Origin: Cryptosporidium bovis
Lineage: Eukaryota > Apicomplexa > Conoidasida > Eucoccidiorida > Cryptosporidiidae
DNA length: 64,000 nucleotides
NCBI GenBank assembly: GCA_009768925.2
Contig: VHIT02000002.1
Location: forward strand, 124,001-188,000
Direction of reading: 5' to 3'
The notes beneath the pieces were generated by a model that saw only the letters and a program-made list of their open reading frames with translations, searched no databases and had not been told where the DNA came from. Both the position numbers and the translations under genes were made by a program. Positions 27,407 through 35,645 of this stretch are shown here, piece by piece; within the stretch, counting starts at the first letter, position 1, and each line of letters opens with the position of its first letter.

Positions 27407-30400
27407 CTAATTTTTCTTTTTTATTTCACAAACAGTGTGATCATTTTTAACAAGGACAACGCGATTTATAGTGTAAATGTTTTCAATTCCATGAGTTGCT
27501 ACAATTACACATGCATGACTGAAGTATTCTTTAACTATAAAGTCTATAACTGAGTAACTTTTTCCATTATATAGTAAAGTGTGATTCGGTAGTTCATCTA
27601 TAAGTATGAGTCTGTATTTGTGTGAATTCAGCAAAAACTTGACCAAAATTAAAAATCTGAGTTGAATTTTATTAAATCTAAAATAACTCAAAGGTGTTTT
27701 GAGTATATCGTTGTAGTAGCCTTGTGCTTCAATGGTCAAAGTCATCTCACCGTTTTTGTTACTTTTCGGATCTTCGTCGGTTCCAATTAGACCAAACAGA
27801 CGAAGTATGGATGTTATCTTTTGGACTGGATGCTCACCAATAGGGTCAATTACCTCCATTAAGGTAATATTGCATGGAAAATCCACCCTTACAGGTAGAT
27901 AAGCAACATAAGAAAGCAATTCAAGCATTTTAATAGAATCAAGCACTACATTTGGGTCAATATCTGAGGTCTTTGATATAGATTCCAATATCTTCAATGA
28001 AGAGTCTCTCATCTTGTAAACCCCGTTGTCATCCGATATACTTTTAAAATCGATGTAATCTTTTTCATCAGTGTATATTGTCTTGGTTCCTGAACTTGTC
28101 TCTAAAATTCCTCCTATCAGTTTTAAAAGTGTAGTTTTCCCTGATCCCGTCCTTCCGACAACTCCTATCACATCTCCTCTTCTTATTTCTAAATTTATAT
28201 TCTTTAGACAGATACTATACTGGAGTTCTTTCGTATCATTAACCTTAAAAAAGAACGGATCATTACCCAGTTTGTAGTATCTGCTCTCGACATTACACAA
28301 GCTTAACACTGAAGAGGAATCTGTTTTCTTAACTATAGACAAATTTTTCTCAAATCTATCATCCTTTAGAACATCCAACAACAACCTCATCCTCGTAACT
28401 GCCAACAACTCATTCTCCATTTTAACCCAATATTTAGATGCACTAGATGTTATCTTTGGTATAGTCAAACCTATTCCTATCACATATATAAACATGTTCA
28501 CAGAAATAGATTGCTCCATTCCAATACCAGACATCAATATCGGCGATAATACATTCATTGAGGTAAGTAATATCGGCAATAAGAAATCTATTCGAAGCCT
28601 TAGCCATGTAAAAATCACATTTTGACCATAAAGAGGCGCCAGCATAGATTCCATTTTTACGGTACTGTGATTCTGAATATAGGCGGCAATGTTTCCTGTC
28701 ATGATCTCAAGTGAGCCATAGTTTATGGAGTGTGCAACATCTGTAAGAGAGGTTAAACTGGTTAGATACATTAGTCTGAGCACTCTGCATGAGTAAATAA
28801 AGTATGATATGTAATTCCAGTAAATGAAAATGAAATAAAGCATTGCTATCGGAAGGTAAAGAAGAGGCTTGTTAGAGTTTGTTAGGAATGAAATTATAAT
28901 AAACGCAAGAATTTTGTTTAGATGATTTATGACCTGTCCAATTCTTTTTGTAATGCAGTAGTCAATGACGAGTTGATCATTTGAAAGATGTCCAATAATG
29001 CTCGAAGCAGGAATTATCCTTGCAATACTTGAGTTGGTTAAGTAGCTGTACAATATTGTATTGTGAATATAGTTTGCGGATTTAATTCCAATAGAAATCT
29101 CTAAAAATATTGTGATAAAGTAGTTTACAAGAATAATTGCACTCAAAAAGACGTATCTTAGAAGGTAATTTGATATATTAGTTGAATTCCACATGTATTT
29201 GAGTATTATATATTCAAGTATTTTAAATAACAAAACTGGTAATATTGACAAAAGCAGGTAACATGAAATCATTGTTTTATTTCTTTTTATGTTTGTTGCC
29301 TTGCACATGTTTGTATTGTATTTATATCTTATTTTGTCGTTTGTTTGAAATAAATAGTAGAAGAGTGAACTCGTAACCATTTTTTTATTATTTAAGTCGT
29401 ATAAAGTATCTATTTCCTTTAAACTTTTAATGTTTTGTTTAACTTCTCCAATAAATGGCTTTTCATCATTAGCATCACTATTATCATCACCATCATTATC
29501 GCTCTCGTCATTATTACAATTACAACTCTGATCTTGATTGTTTTTAATATCCATTGAACGTACCTTATCAGAAACCTCAAATGAAAAATCGGATTCACTA
29601 TTCTTTGAAGCAGAGTGCAAATTGTACTTGTTTTCAAGTTCGATTGTTCCCAAATTGGCCAAACTAAACGACTTTGGCGTGCTTCTGTCGCTCAGAGAGT
29701 CTTGAACTACCTTGTAATAAGACGATGGATTTTTAGAAAGTAGTGCTTCAACGTCTATATATGAGACAGAAATATTATCGTTTAAATCAACTACTTTGAT
29801 GCAGTTTTCCTCGTCTTTTTCTGAACTTGTTGCAGTAAACTCAACGGAGTTTAAACATGTATTGTAGTATATAGAATAAACAAATAATTCCAACATCTCT
29901 GGTCTTAGAACTATGAGTCCAAAGGCAGAGTTAAATAGTCCAAAAAAAGGATCATTTCTTCTAAACATAGCATGAAGCAACCTGAAACTAGTAGCTTTGT
30001 CCAAACAATCAAAGATATTCTCAATAAGGTAAATACAAGGTTGTTTTTTCCCTTCCAATTCACTGCTAAAAAAAGAATTGTAAATGGTTCTAGCTAAAGA
30101 AATTCGAATCCTTTGTCCATGACTTATCTGTTTTACATTGATGTTTTCCCAAACATTAATGCTTCCATTCTCAATGTCAAAACTTAATTGAGACACATTA
30201 ATAGCAATATTCCAAAGGGAGTTGACAAATGGTTTATCACATATAATTGTATTTCTGACAGTATCACTTTCAAAAAGCCATGATTTCTGATTAATGTAAT
30301 AAATATTTTTCGAAATAAGACGCAGGTTTGGGATTTGAATTTGTTTGTTATTAATAGTCACAAGTATCTTAAAACTGCTTTTTTCACATGTTGTATGGTT

Positions 30401-31840
30401 GTTTTCAACACTGAAGTTTGAAAAAAGTAATTCATTAAACATTTTACTAACCAACCTCGGCTTATCTTTGTAAACTTTAGATTCTAAAATTATATTTATA
30501 TCGCCTTTCCTAAGAACCACTTCAGAAACCCCAGAATTTCGATTACTCCCATAATTCTGAATGCATATTTGCTCAATACTATTCATTGTAGATAAGTCAC
30601 TATAAACATTTTCTTTTTCACTTAAACAAAATACATAATCATCCGAGTAATTGTTTATGACATTTTTGAGTCTTGTTAACGCATTTATAGCCTCAGTCAA
30701 GTAGTAAATAAAGTATGCTATTGAAGATATTGGCCTTACTAATGTTGGTACTACAAAACTGCAGTTTGTAAGTATAGATGATACCTCAAGATTTGAATAT
30801 TTTCTAAAGTAACAATACAAGCATATAGATATTGTGCAAGATATTTCCATCCAATAAGACATAACCTCACCCAAACAAAACCAATACTTCCTGTACTTGT
30901 TAAATTTCATTTCTATCCTTCTGAAATTTTTAACAATATTCATATAAAAATGGTAAAACATATTTGTTAACAAATAATCATCATTCTCTGATATTGATTT
31001 CGTTAAACATGCTATTCTTTCATCTCTCGCCTCCATGAAATATTTCTTATTGTGACTACTAATATACTGAGATGTGATCGCTATTGTACCTAATACAACT
31101 AATATCACAATGCATATCCATATTGGCCTTCTTTCAATAAAAATATTCGTTAGACTAAAGATAAAAAACAAATTAAATGGAAACAAAATGAGTTCCATCC
31201 CATAAGAGATCATATATTCAGTAAACTCCCCGTCCACGGCTATCACATTCTGAACCTTAGCGAAGTCCTTAGTATCATTAAATGATTTTTTTCGGGTATT
31301 ATGTATGATAGACTCATTTTCTGTGTTATTCAAGTTCAAGTTACCACCTTTAAGCATTTGAGTTATAATGAATAGAGTCAAAGCACCACGTACTCTTATG
31401 TGTAACAACTCTGTATAGTAATCGGCGTATATATTAAACGTAACTTCTATTATTTGATTAATAATCAATATAACTCCCTTTACATATTCAGATCCGTTTC
31501 CAAAGCTGTCTTGGAATCTTTTAAGTGAAAATGCCAAAAATCCAGTGAGCACTAAAGATAGCAATTTGAAAACAAATAAAAGCATGTAACTACCCTTAAA
31601 CGACTTAAATATCAGGCATAACAGGTTAAAATTGGAAATCCTTCCTTTACTGTATCCTTTTTCACCTGAAAAAAACTCCAACTCATAGTTACTTCTTATT
31701 CTGTTGGAATCGACCTCAACGTTGTACATATCACCTATGCAATCCCTCAAGTCGTTTTTACCACACTTTCCTTCATTCCAAAACCTAACATTTAGCTTGT
31801 TCACTCTAGAAAAAAACGGGTCGCTTAGTAATGTGTGCAT
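27407..31840 (-). CDS. ABCC-like full ABC transporter C (most diverged)
   Basis: 1477 residues from ATG at 31840. The N terminus SDPFFSRVNKLNVRFWNEG recalls the short segment that precedes TMD1 in short ABCC proteins. NBD1 has no Walker A (EKSSFKILVTINNKQIQI in its place) but keeps a Q-loop (YYINQKSWLF), a signature (ISHGQRIRISLARTIYN, about 570) and a decayed Walker B (IYLIENIFDCLD, Asp to Glu). NBD2 has Walker A GRTGSGKT (about 1230), Walker B with Glu (LILIDELPN, about 1409) and H-loop (VATHGIE), but the Q-loop reads AYLPVRVDF and the signature is lost (FNKIQLRFLILVKF). TMD2 carries GHLSNDQLVIDYCITKR, matching paralogues A and B. The linker between NBD1 and TMD2 is acidic. Substrate unknown. 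It shares a divergent promoter region with the pyrophosphatase gene. Confidence 0.88.
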   Translation of the reverse strand: MHTLLSDPFFSRVNKLNVRFWNEGKCGKNDLRDCIGDMYNVEVDSNRIRSNYELEFFSGEKGYSKGRISNFNLLCLIFKSFKGSYMLLFVFKLLSLVLTGFLAFSLKRFQDSFGNGSEYVKGVILIINQIIEVTFNIYADYYTELLHIRVRGALTLFIITQMLKGGNLNLNNTENESIIHNTRKKSFNDTKDFAKVQNVIAVDGEFTEYMISYGMELILFPFNLFFIFSLTNIFIERRPIWICIVILVVLGTIAITSQYISSHNKKYFMEARDERIACLTKSISENDDYLLTNMFYHFYMNIVKNFRRIEMKFNKYRKYWFCLGEVMSYWMEISCTISICLYCYFRKYSNLEVSSILTNCSFVVPTLVRPISSIAYFIYYLTEAINALTRLKNVINNYSDDYVFCLSEKENVYSDLSTMNSIEQICIQNYGSNRNSGVSEVVLRKGDINIILESKVYKDKPRLVSKMFNELLFSNFSVENNHTTCEKSSFKILVTINNKQIQIPNLRLISKNIYYINQKSWLFESDTVRNTIICDKPFVNSLWNIAINVSQLSFDIENGSINVWENINVKQISHGQRIRISLARTIYNSFFSSELEGKKQPCIYLIENIFDCLDKATSFRLLHAMFRRNDPFFGLFNSAFGLIVLRPEMLELFVYSIYYNTCLNSVEFTATSSEKDEENCIKVVDLNDNISVSYIDVEALLSKNPSSYYKVVQDSLSDRSTPKSFSLANLGTIELENKYNLHSASKNSESDFSFEVSDKVRSMDIKNNQDQSCNCNNDESDNDGDDNSDANDEKPFIGEVKQNIKSLKEIDTLYDLNNKKMVTSSLFYYLFQTNDKIRYKYNTNMCKATNIKRNKTMISCYLLLSILPVLLFKILEYIILKYMWNSTNISNYLLRYVFLSAIILVNYFITIFLEISIGIKSANYIHNTILYSYLTNSSIARIIPASSIIGHLSNDQLVIDYCITKRIGQVINHLNKILAFIIISFLTNSNKPLLYLPIAMLYFIFIYWNYISYFIYSCRVLRLMYLTSLTSLTDVAHSINYGSLEIMTGNIAAYIQNHSTVKMESMLAPLYGQNVIFTWLRLRIDFLLPILLTSMNVLSPILMSGIGMEQSISVNMFIYVIGIGLTIPKITSSASKYWVKMENELLAVTRMRLLLDVLKDDRFEKNLSIVKKTDSSSVLSLCNVESRYYKLGNDPFFFKVNDTKELQYSICLKNINLEIRRGDVIGVVGRTGSGKTTLLKLIGGILETSSGTKTIYTDEKDYIDFKSISDDNGVYKMRDSSLKILESISKTSDIDPNVVLDSIKMLELLSYVAYLPVRVDFPCNITLMEVIDPIGEHPVQKITSILRLFGLIGTDEDPKSNKNGEMTLTIEAQGYYNDILKTPLSYFRFNKIQLRFLILVKFLLNSHKYRLILIDELPNHTLLYNGKSYSVIDFIVKEYFSHACVIVATHGIENIYTINRVVLVKNDHTVCEIKKKN

Positions 31841-32088
31841 TTTGTATTTTGCATTTATAGCTCATTAATTTGTATTATTAATGCAGTTTGACTCAAACTA
31901 CATCATTTAAAAATTTCACACTAATTATTCGTCTTGCTCCAAAATAGAATCAAGCAGTGAACTCTCTGTTAATGTCTCAACTACTATTCTCTCCTATCAC
32001 CTTTCATACCAAACCGCTAAGTGTTTCTTTTTTGAGCACCTTTTGTTCAGTCGGAGATCGCATACTAGTCTGCATAAAGGTTACCAAC

Positions 32089-32101
32089 TTTCCCGCCTAA
32101 A
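32089..32101 (-). promoter_or_regulatory. Consensus E2F-like box TTTAGGCGGGAAA
   Basis: One of the best matches in the window to the E2F consensus, oriented toward transporter C. Confidence 0.45.
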
Positions 32102-32412
32102 GTACATTCTAAAGGAAAAAATAATTAATAGAGACGGATTGTAATGTATACAGCAAAAAATGAATATAAATAAAGTTTATATAGCAGACCTTAAAAAAGA
32201 GGTTGATTTATGTCATAACTAAATAAGAAATTTCAAAATCAATTTTGATGACGAGGTGTAATTAGGAACGTTTGATTTTGTGCATACTTAGCGAAATAAA
32301 GTTCATTTTAGGAGCAGATTCAATTTCTTATAGGATCAAACAAGGAAAACTTTAACAAAAAACTGGAGGGGAAAGGCAGAAGTCTAATATAAGAGGGAAT
32401 TTAAAATACATC

Positions 32413-32425
32413 TTTTTTTTGGCGG
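32413..32425 (+). promoter_or_regulatory. E2F-like box TTTTTTTTGGCGG
   Basis: T-rich run followed by GGCGGA, oriented toward the pyrophosphatase gene. Confidence 0.35.
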
Positions 32426-32746
32426 ATAGTTGGTCATCAAAGTTTTAAATTATTTCGCAATTATTAAATAATTCAATTGCGAAAAGTCAATAAATATATT
32501 TTTAAAGACAGAAGATAGTGGCTTTGATCATTGGTATTTGGAGTTTTAAAGTTTTAAAAAGAGAATAGGTAGACGAATAGTTTTATGTTGCGTTAAAGTC
32601 TGATTCCATTTTTTGGCACAATAAAAGGAACATCGACTGTATTTTTGTAATATACGAACTATAACTAGGTGAGAAGCACTTTGCTCCATATTTATATCCA
32701 TTTCTGTTGTTGTAGATCTGCTTGAATTACTTTTTTTATTGGTTAA

Positions 32747-33847
32747 ATGGGTTCAGGTCCAAAATCTAAAGAGGACGGCAAAGTCACACCACAAGAAGAA
32801 AAAGATGATTTACACTTGGGTTACAATTGCGGTGAAAATAGCGTTGTATTTGATGACAATCCTCAGACTGAAGAAGTATCAGAATGTTGTTTGTTGCGAA
32901 CCCAGAGTTCACTGGCACCACCAATTGAGGCTTCTGCAATTACAGATGTAGAGGAAGCATGGAGGGCACTTTCTAAGGAACTGGAGGAAAACATCGTGAA
33001 ACCCTCAATAAAAACTCTGGGAACGGTTTTTGTAACAAGAGAAGAAGTCGGGAAAAAAGATTCAGTGGACTACAGAATCTACTTTAAAAATGAAGAGGGC
33101 CGTAGGATTTCCCCATGGCACGACGTCCCATTATGGTTTTCAGAAACTCCCTTATTGTACAATATGATAGTTGAGATTCCAAAATTAACAAACAAAAAAT
33201 TTGAGATGAGTACTAAAGAAGAATACACACCTTTGCTTCAAGACAGAAAGCTCGAAAAACTCAGGTCGTACCCAGGACCAATTCCATGGAATTACGGAGC
33301 GTTTCCACAAACATGGGAAGACCCGAACAAAAAGGGTGATGAGTTCGTCGACTTTTGTCACGGGGACAATGACCCACTTGATGCTGTTGAAATAGGAGCC
33401 GGAGCACTGCCTCGAGGGGGAGTTATACCAGTAAAAACTCTTGGTTGTTTAGCGCTCATTGACGATGATGAACTGGACTGGAAGATTGTTTGCATTCGGG
33501 TTTGTGACCCTCATGCTTCAAAGTTAAATGATATCGACGATGTTGAAACATACTTTCCGGGTACTATCGACAGAATAAGAAAGTGGTTTGGATTATATAA
33601 AGCTATTGAAAATAATGATGTTGAAAAGGTTAATATGTATGGGCACTTTGGAGAACCCCAACCTGCTAGCTATGCTCATAAAGTTATTAACGAAACTCAC
33701 CATTCTTATTTAAAACTTATTCAAGATGAATGCCGGAACCACTCTTTATGGGTGCCTCCAACTAGGAGCAATAATGAAACCCCACTTACTCACAGCACAG
33801 CCTCAACTTCAATTAATGATATAGGTACAGTTACGGCAAATGATTGA
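32747..33847 (+). CDS. PPA: Soluble inorganic pyrophosphatase, family I
   Basis: 366 residues from ATG at 32747, no intron. Residues about 60-330 are a typical eukaryotic family I pyrophosphatase: FVTREEVGKKDSVDYRIYF, RDISPWHDVPLW-type start (here RRISPWHDVPLWF), NKKFEMSTKEEYTP, GPIPWNYGAFPQTWEDP and the metal-binding signature DNDPLDA at about 207-213, then DDDELDWKIVCI and WFGLYK. It hydrolyses pyrophosphate to two phosphates with magnesium, pulling biosynthetic reactions forward in the cytosol. Compared with yeast Ipp1 (about 287 residues) it has an acidic N-terminal extension of roughly 60 residues and a Ser/Thr-rich C-terminal extension. The N terminus MGSGPKSK has Gly at position 2, but Lys rather than Ser/Thr at position 6, so myristoylation is doubtful. 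Confidence 0.95.
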   Translation: MGSGPKSKEDGKVTPQEEKDDLHLGYNCGENSVVFDDNPQTEEVSECCLLRTQSSLAPPIEASAITDVEEAWRALSKELEENIVKPSIKTLGTVFVTREEVGKKDSVDYRIYFKNEEGRRISPWHDVPLWFSETPLLYNMIVEIPKLTNKKFEMSTKEEYTPLLQDRKLEKLRSYPGPIPWNYGAFPQTWEDPNKKGDEFVDFCHGDNDPLDAVEIGAGALPRGGVIPVKTLGCLALIDDDELDWKIVCIRVCDPHASKLNDIDDVETYFPGTIDRIRKWFGLYKAIENNDVEKVNMYGHFGEPQPASYAHKVINETHHSYLKLIQDECRNHSLWVPPTRSNNETPLTHSTASTSINDIGTVTAND

Positions 33848-34060
33848 TCTTGTTACTGCGACTGTTGTATATTATTTATATTAATAATCCCGAATTAGTC
33901 TACTGAAATTGATCACACGCCCTAAGATTTGTTAATCCCCACCTTCTTTGACCCTTAAACTCAAAGATATATGAGGCAGGGGTAGCAATCACATAAACAC
34001 AAAGCATATTAGCAGTCAATCATCCGGCATTACAAACAAGAAAATGGACAAATAGGCAGG

Positions 34061-34104
34061 TAGATAGGTAGGTAGATGGTCAGATGGACAGATATAGATA
34101 GGGA
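34061..34104 (+). repeat. Degenerate GGTA/GATA/GGCA tetranucleotide repeat
   Basis: A run of TAGG, TAGA and CAGA units (for example TAGGTAGGTAGATGG), an imperfect simple repeat, strongly purine-biased on this strand. Confidence 0.8.
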
Positions 34105-34340
34105 TAAAGTAATAATAAAACAAGAAGCACGTAGGCAAGCATGGATACATGCAAACCACCAAAAATCTCGGTTTATCTTTTTCATCTGTAGGACGTGTAC
34201 TTTCCCTTTACACTCACAAAAAAAATTCGATTGCTTAGTTCTTTGAGCTGCATTTTTGGTTGTTCTGCTTATTTGTTTAGATGTAGGGGAATACGGGAAA
34301 ACCGTTTCTGCTTGTTAGCCCCTTCGGAAATACTGGCCTC

Positions 34341-34350
34341 TAGGCGCCAC
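34341..34350. promoter_or_regulatory. E2F-like box TAGGCGCCAC
   Basis: GGCGCC core 355 bases upstream of the acidic membrane protein ATG. Confidence 0.35.
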
Positions 34351-34704
34351 ACACAGAGAGTAAATATTTCCAGCCCCATTTGGGTTTGGCTAGTACATCT
34401 ATTTGTGTATCAAATCTAGAAATGTAAGTGGGGAAGAGGGGAATATAAAAAAGAAAGTAATAACTACTTCGTTTACATTTAGAAGGGGAGATTCTGCATA
34501 ACCTTTCCCTACATTGACTCAAAAGTGGCAGTTGGAGTCATAACATGGACTGTACCTATACACATGATTTATGGAATAATTTAATTTGAATATTCAAATA
34601 GTGTAGACGTATATAGATTTTTATTTAACAGAAAACAAGGGTCTTTTCTTGTAGTTTTATTTACGAAAAACGGAAGTCGTATTTTGTTAAATTTGAATAA
34701 CAAA

Positions 34705-35328
34705 ATGAATAATAAGGAAGCTTTGGTGAAAACAAATAATAAAACGTCTCTAAAGACAGAAAAAGTAGACAATGTAAATAAGAAGTCTAATTTCAAGAAA
34801 CACTTTATATTAGGATCGTTGATTTCATTATTAATTGGAGTATCATATTTGTACTTTAGAAATAATGAAATTAATGTCTACAACATTAAGGGTAAGATCT
34901 TAAAAGAAATTATTCATCATGAGGTGAGGAGCATACAGGGAGACTTCGGAGAGGAGGTTCCAGTCGATGGAATTATTGATGACAGAAACATAATAATTGA
35001 AGAGATTGAAAACGCAGAAGAGTCTGAGGAGGAGTTGCTTGCTCAGTATGACGATGAAGTGGAAGAAGAATTAGAAGAGACAGACGACGAAGATGACCAA
35101 AGATTTGTCGAAGAAATGAATGAATTACTGAAAGAGGATGTAAATTACGAATTAGACGAGGGTTTTTCACAAAATGACAAAGATGGTAATACTAATTACC
35201 CCGAAGCAATTGTTGACGACCCGGAAATAGCAGAATACGAACACGAAGTTGACGACATCATTGACAATAATTGGTCCGACGATGAGGCGGAGCTTAAAAG
35301 AATGGAAAGTGAGGCTGTACATCAATAA
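34705..35328 (+). CDS. Acidic single-pass membrane protein, function unknown
   Basis: 207 residues from ATG at 34705; the frame begins seven codons earlier but without an ATG. Residues 1-32 are Lys/Asn-rich and basic, 33-51 form a clear membrane segment (HFILGSLISLLIGVSYLYF), and from about 70 to the end the protein is extremely acidic (EESEEELLAQYDDEVEEELE, then TDDEDDQRF). The positive-inside rule predicts a type II protein with the basic tail in the cytosol and the acidic domain in the lumen or outside. No ER retention signal is seen (ends EAVHQ). I do not recognise a family. An acidic luminal domain could bind calcium or basic cargo, which is speculation. It converges on the PP4R1-like gene across a hairpin-bearing spacer. 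Confidence 0.65.
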   Translation: MNNKEALVKTNNKTSLKTEKVDNVNKKSNFKKHFILGSLISLLIGVSYLYFRNNEINVYNIKGKILKEIIHHEVRSIQGDFGEEVPVDGIIDDRNIIIEEIENAEESEEELLAQYDDEVEEELEETDDEDDQRFVEEMNELLKEDVNYELDEGFSQNDKDGNTNYPEAIVDDPEIAEYEHEVDDIIDNNWSDDEAELKRMESEAVHQ

Positions 35329-35645
35329 TGTATTGTTTTTAATCTTCTTTTTAACCGCCTCCCCATAGAGCCAGTATGTTTATTAAATAAGCTTCACAAT
35401 AAACACTCAAATTAAACAAGTACAGCTTACAAAGGGAATTCACATCTCGGACTACGGGGAAAACAAGTTTACTTTTATCCCCCGTAGTCCCTGTCTCATA
35501 GACGCCTTATACATCATATAAAAAGAATAACATTACAATAAAAAACCATTAAGCGTAAAGTGCACATAGAAATCAATATGGAATATAATGTATACCATGT
35601 AAATCATTTACAAGGGTCAGAAGAAAGTCATAGTTGAGGTAGCAA
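35329..35645. other. Convergent 3' intergenic region with GC-rich hairpin
   Basis: 317 bases between two stop codons. Apart from the inverted repeat at 35449-35490 it is plain AT-rich flank. Confidence 0.6.
35449..35490. repeat. Perfect 11-bp GC-rich inverted repeat (hairpin)
   Basis: GGACTACGGGG at 35449-35459 and its exact reverse complement CCCCGTAGTCC at 35480-35490, separated by a 20-base AT-rich loop. It lies about 120 bases after the stop of the acidic membrane protein and 155 bases from the stop of the PP4R1-like gene. It would fold in transcripts from either strand. Confidence 0.85.

Larger units (their letters stand above)
31841..32746. other. Divergent promoter region (ABC transporter C / pyrophosphatase)
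   Basis: 906 bases between head-to-head genes, with no coding frame of note. Two E2F-like boxes: minus-strand TTTAGGCGGGAAA (32089-32101), 250 bases upstream of transporter C, and plus-strand TTTTTTGGCGGA (32413-32425), about 320 bases upstream of the pyrophosphatase. Confidence 0.6.
33848..34704. other. Intergenic region with GGTA/GATA repeat and E2F-like box
   Basis: 857 bases between two plus-strand genes. It holds a degenerate tetranucleotide repeat (34061-34104) and TAGGCGCCAC at 34341-34350. Short frames here lack homology or codon signal. Confidence 0.5.

Noticed and set aside
32747-33847. N-myristoylation of the pyrophosphatase
   Set aside because: Gly at position 2 is right, but position 6 is Lys, not Ser or Thr, so the usual consensus is not met.
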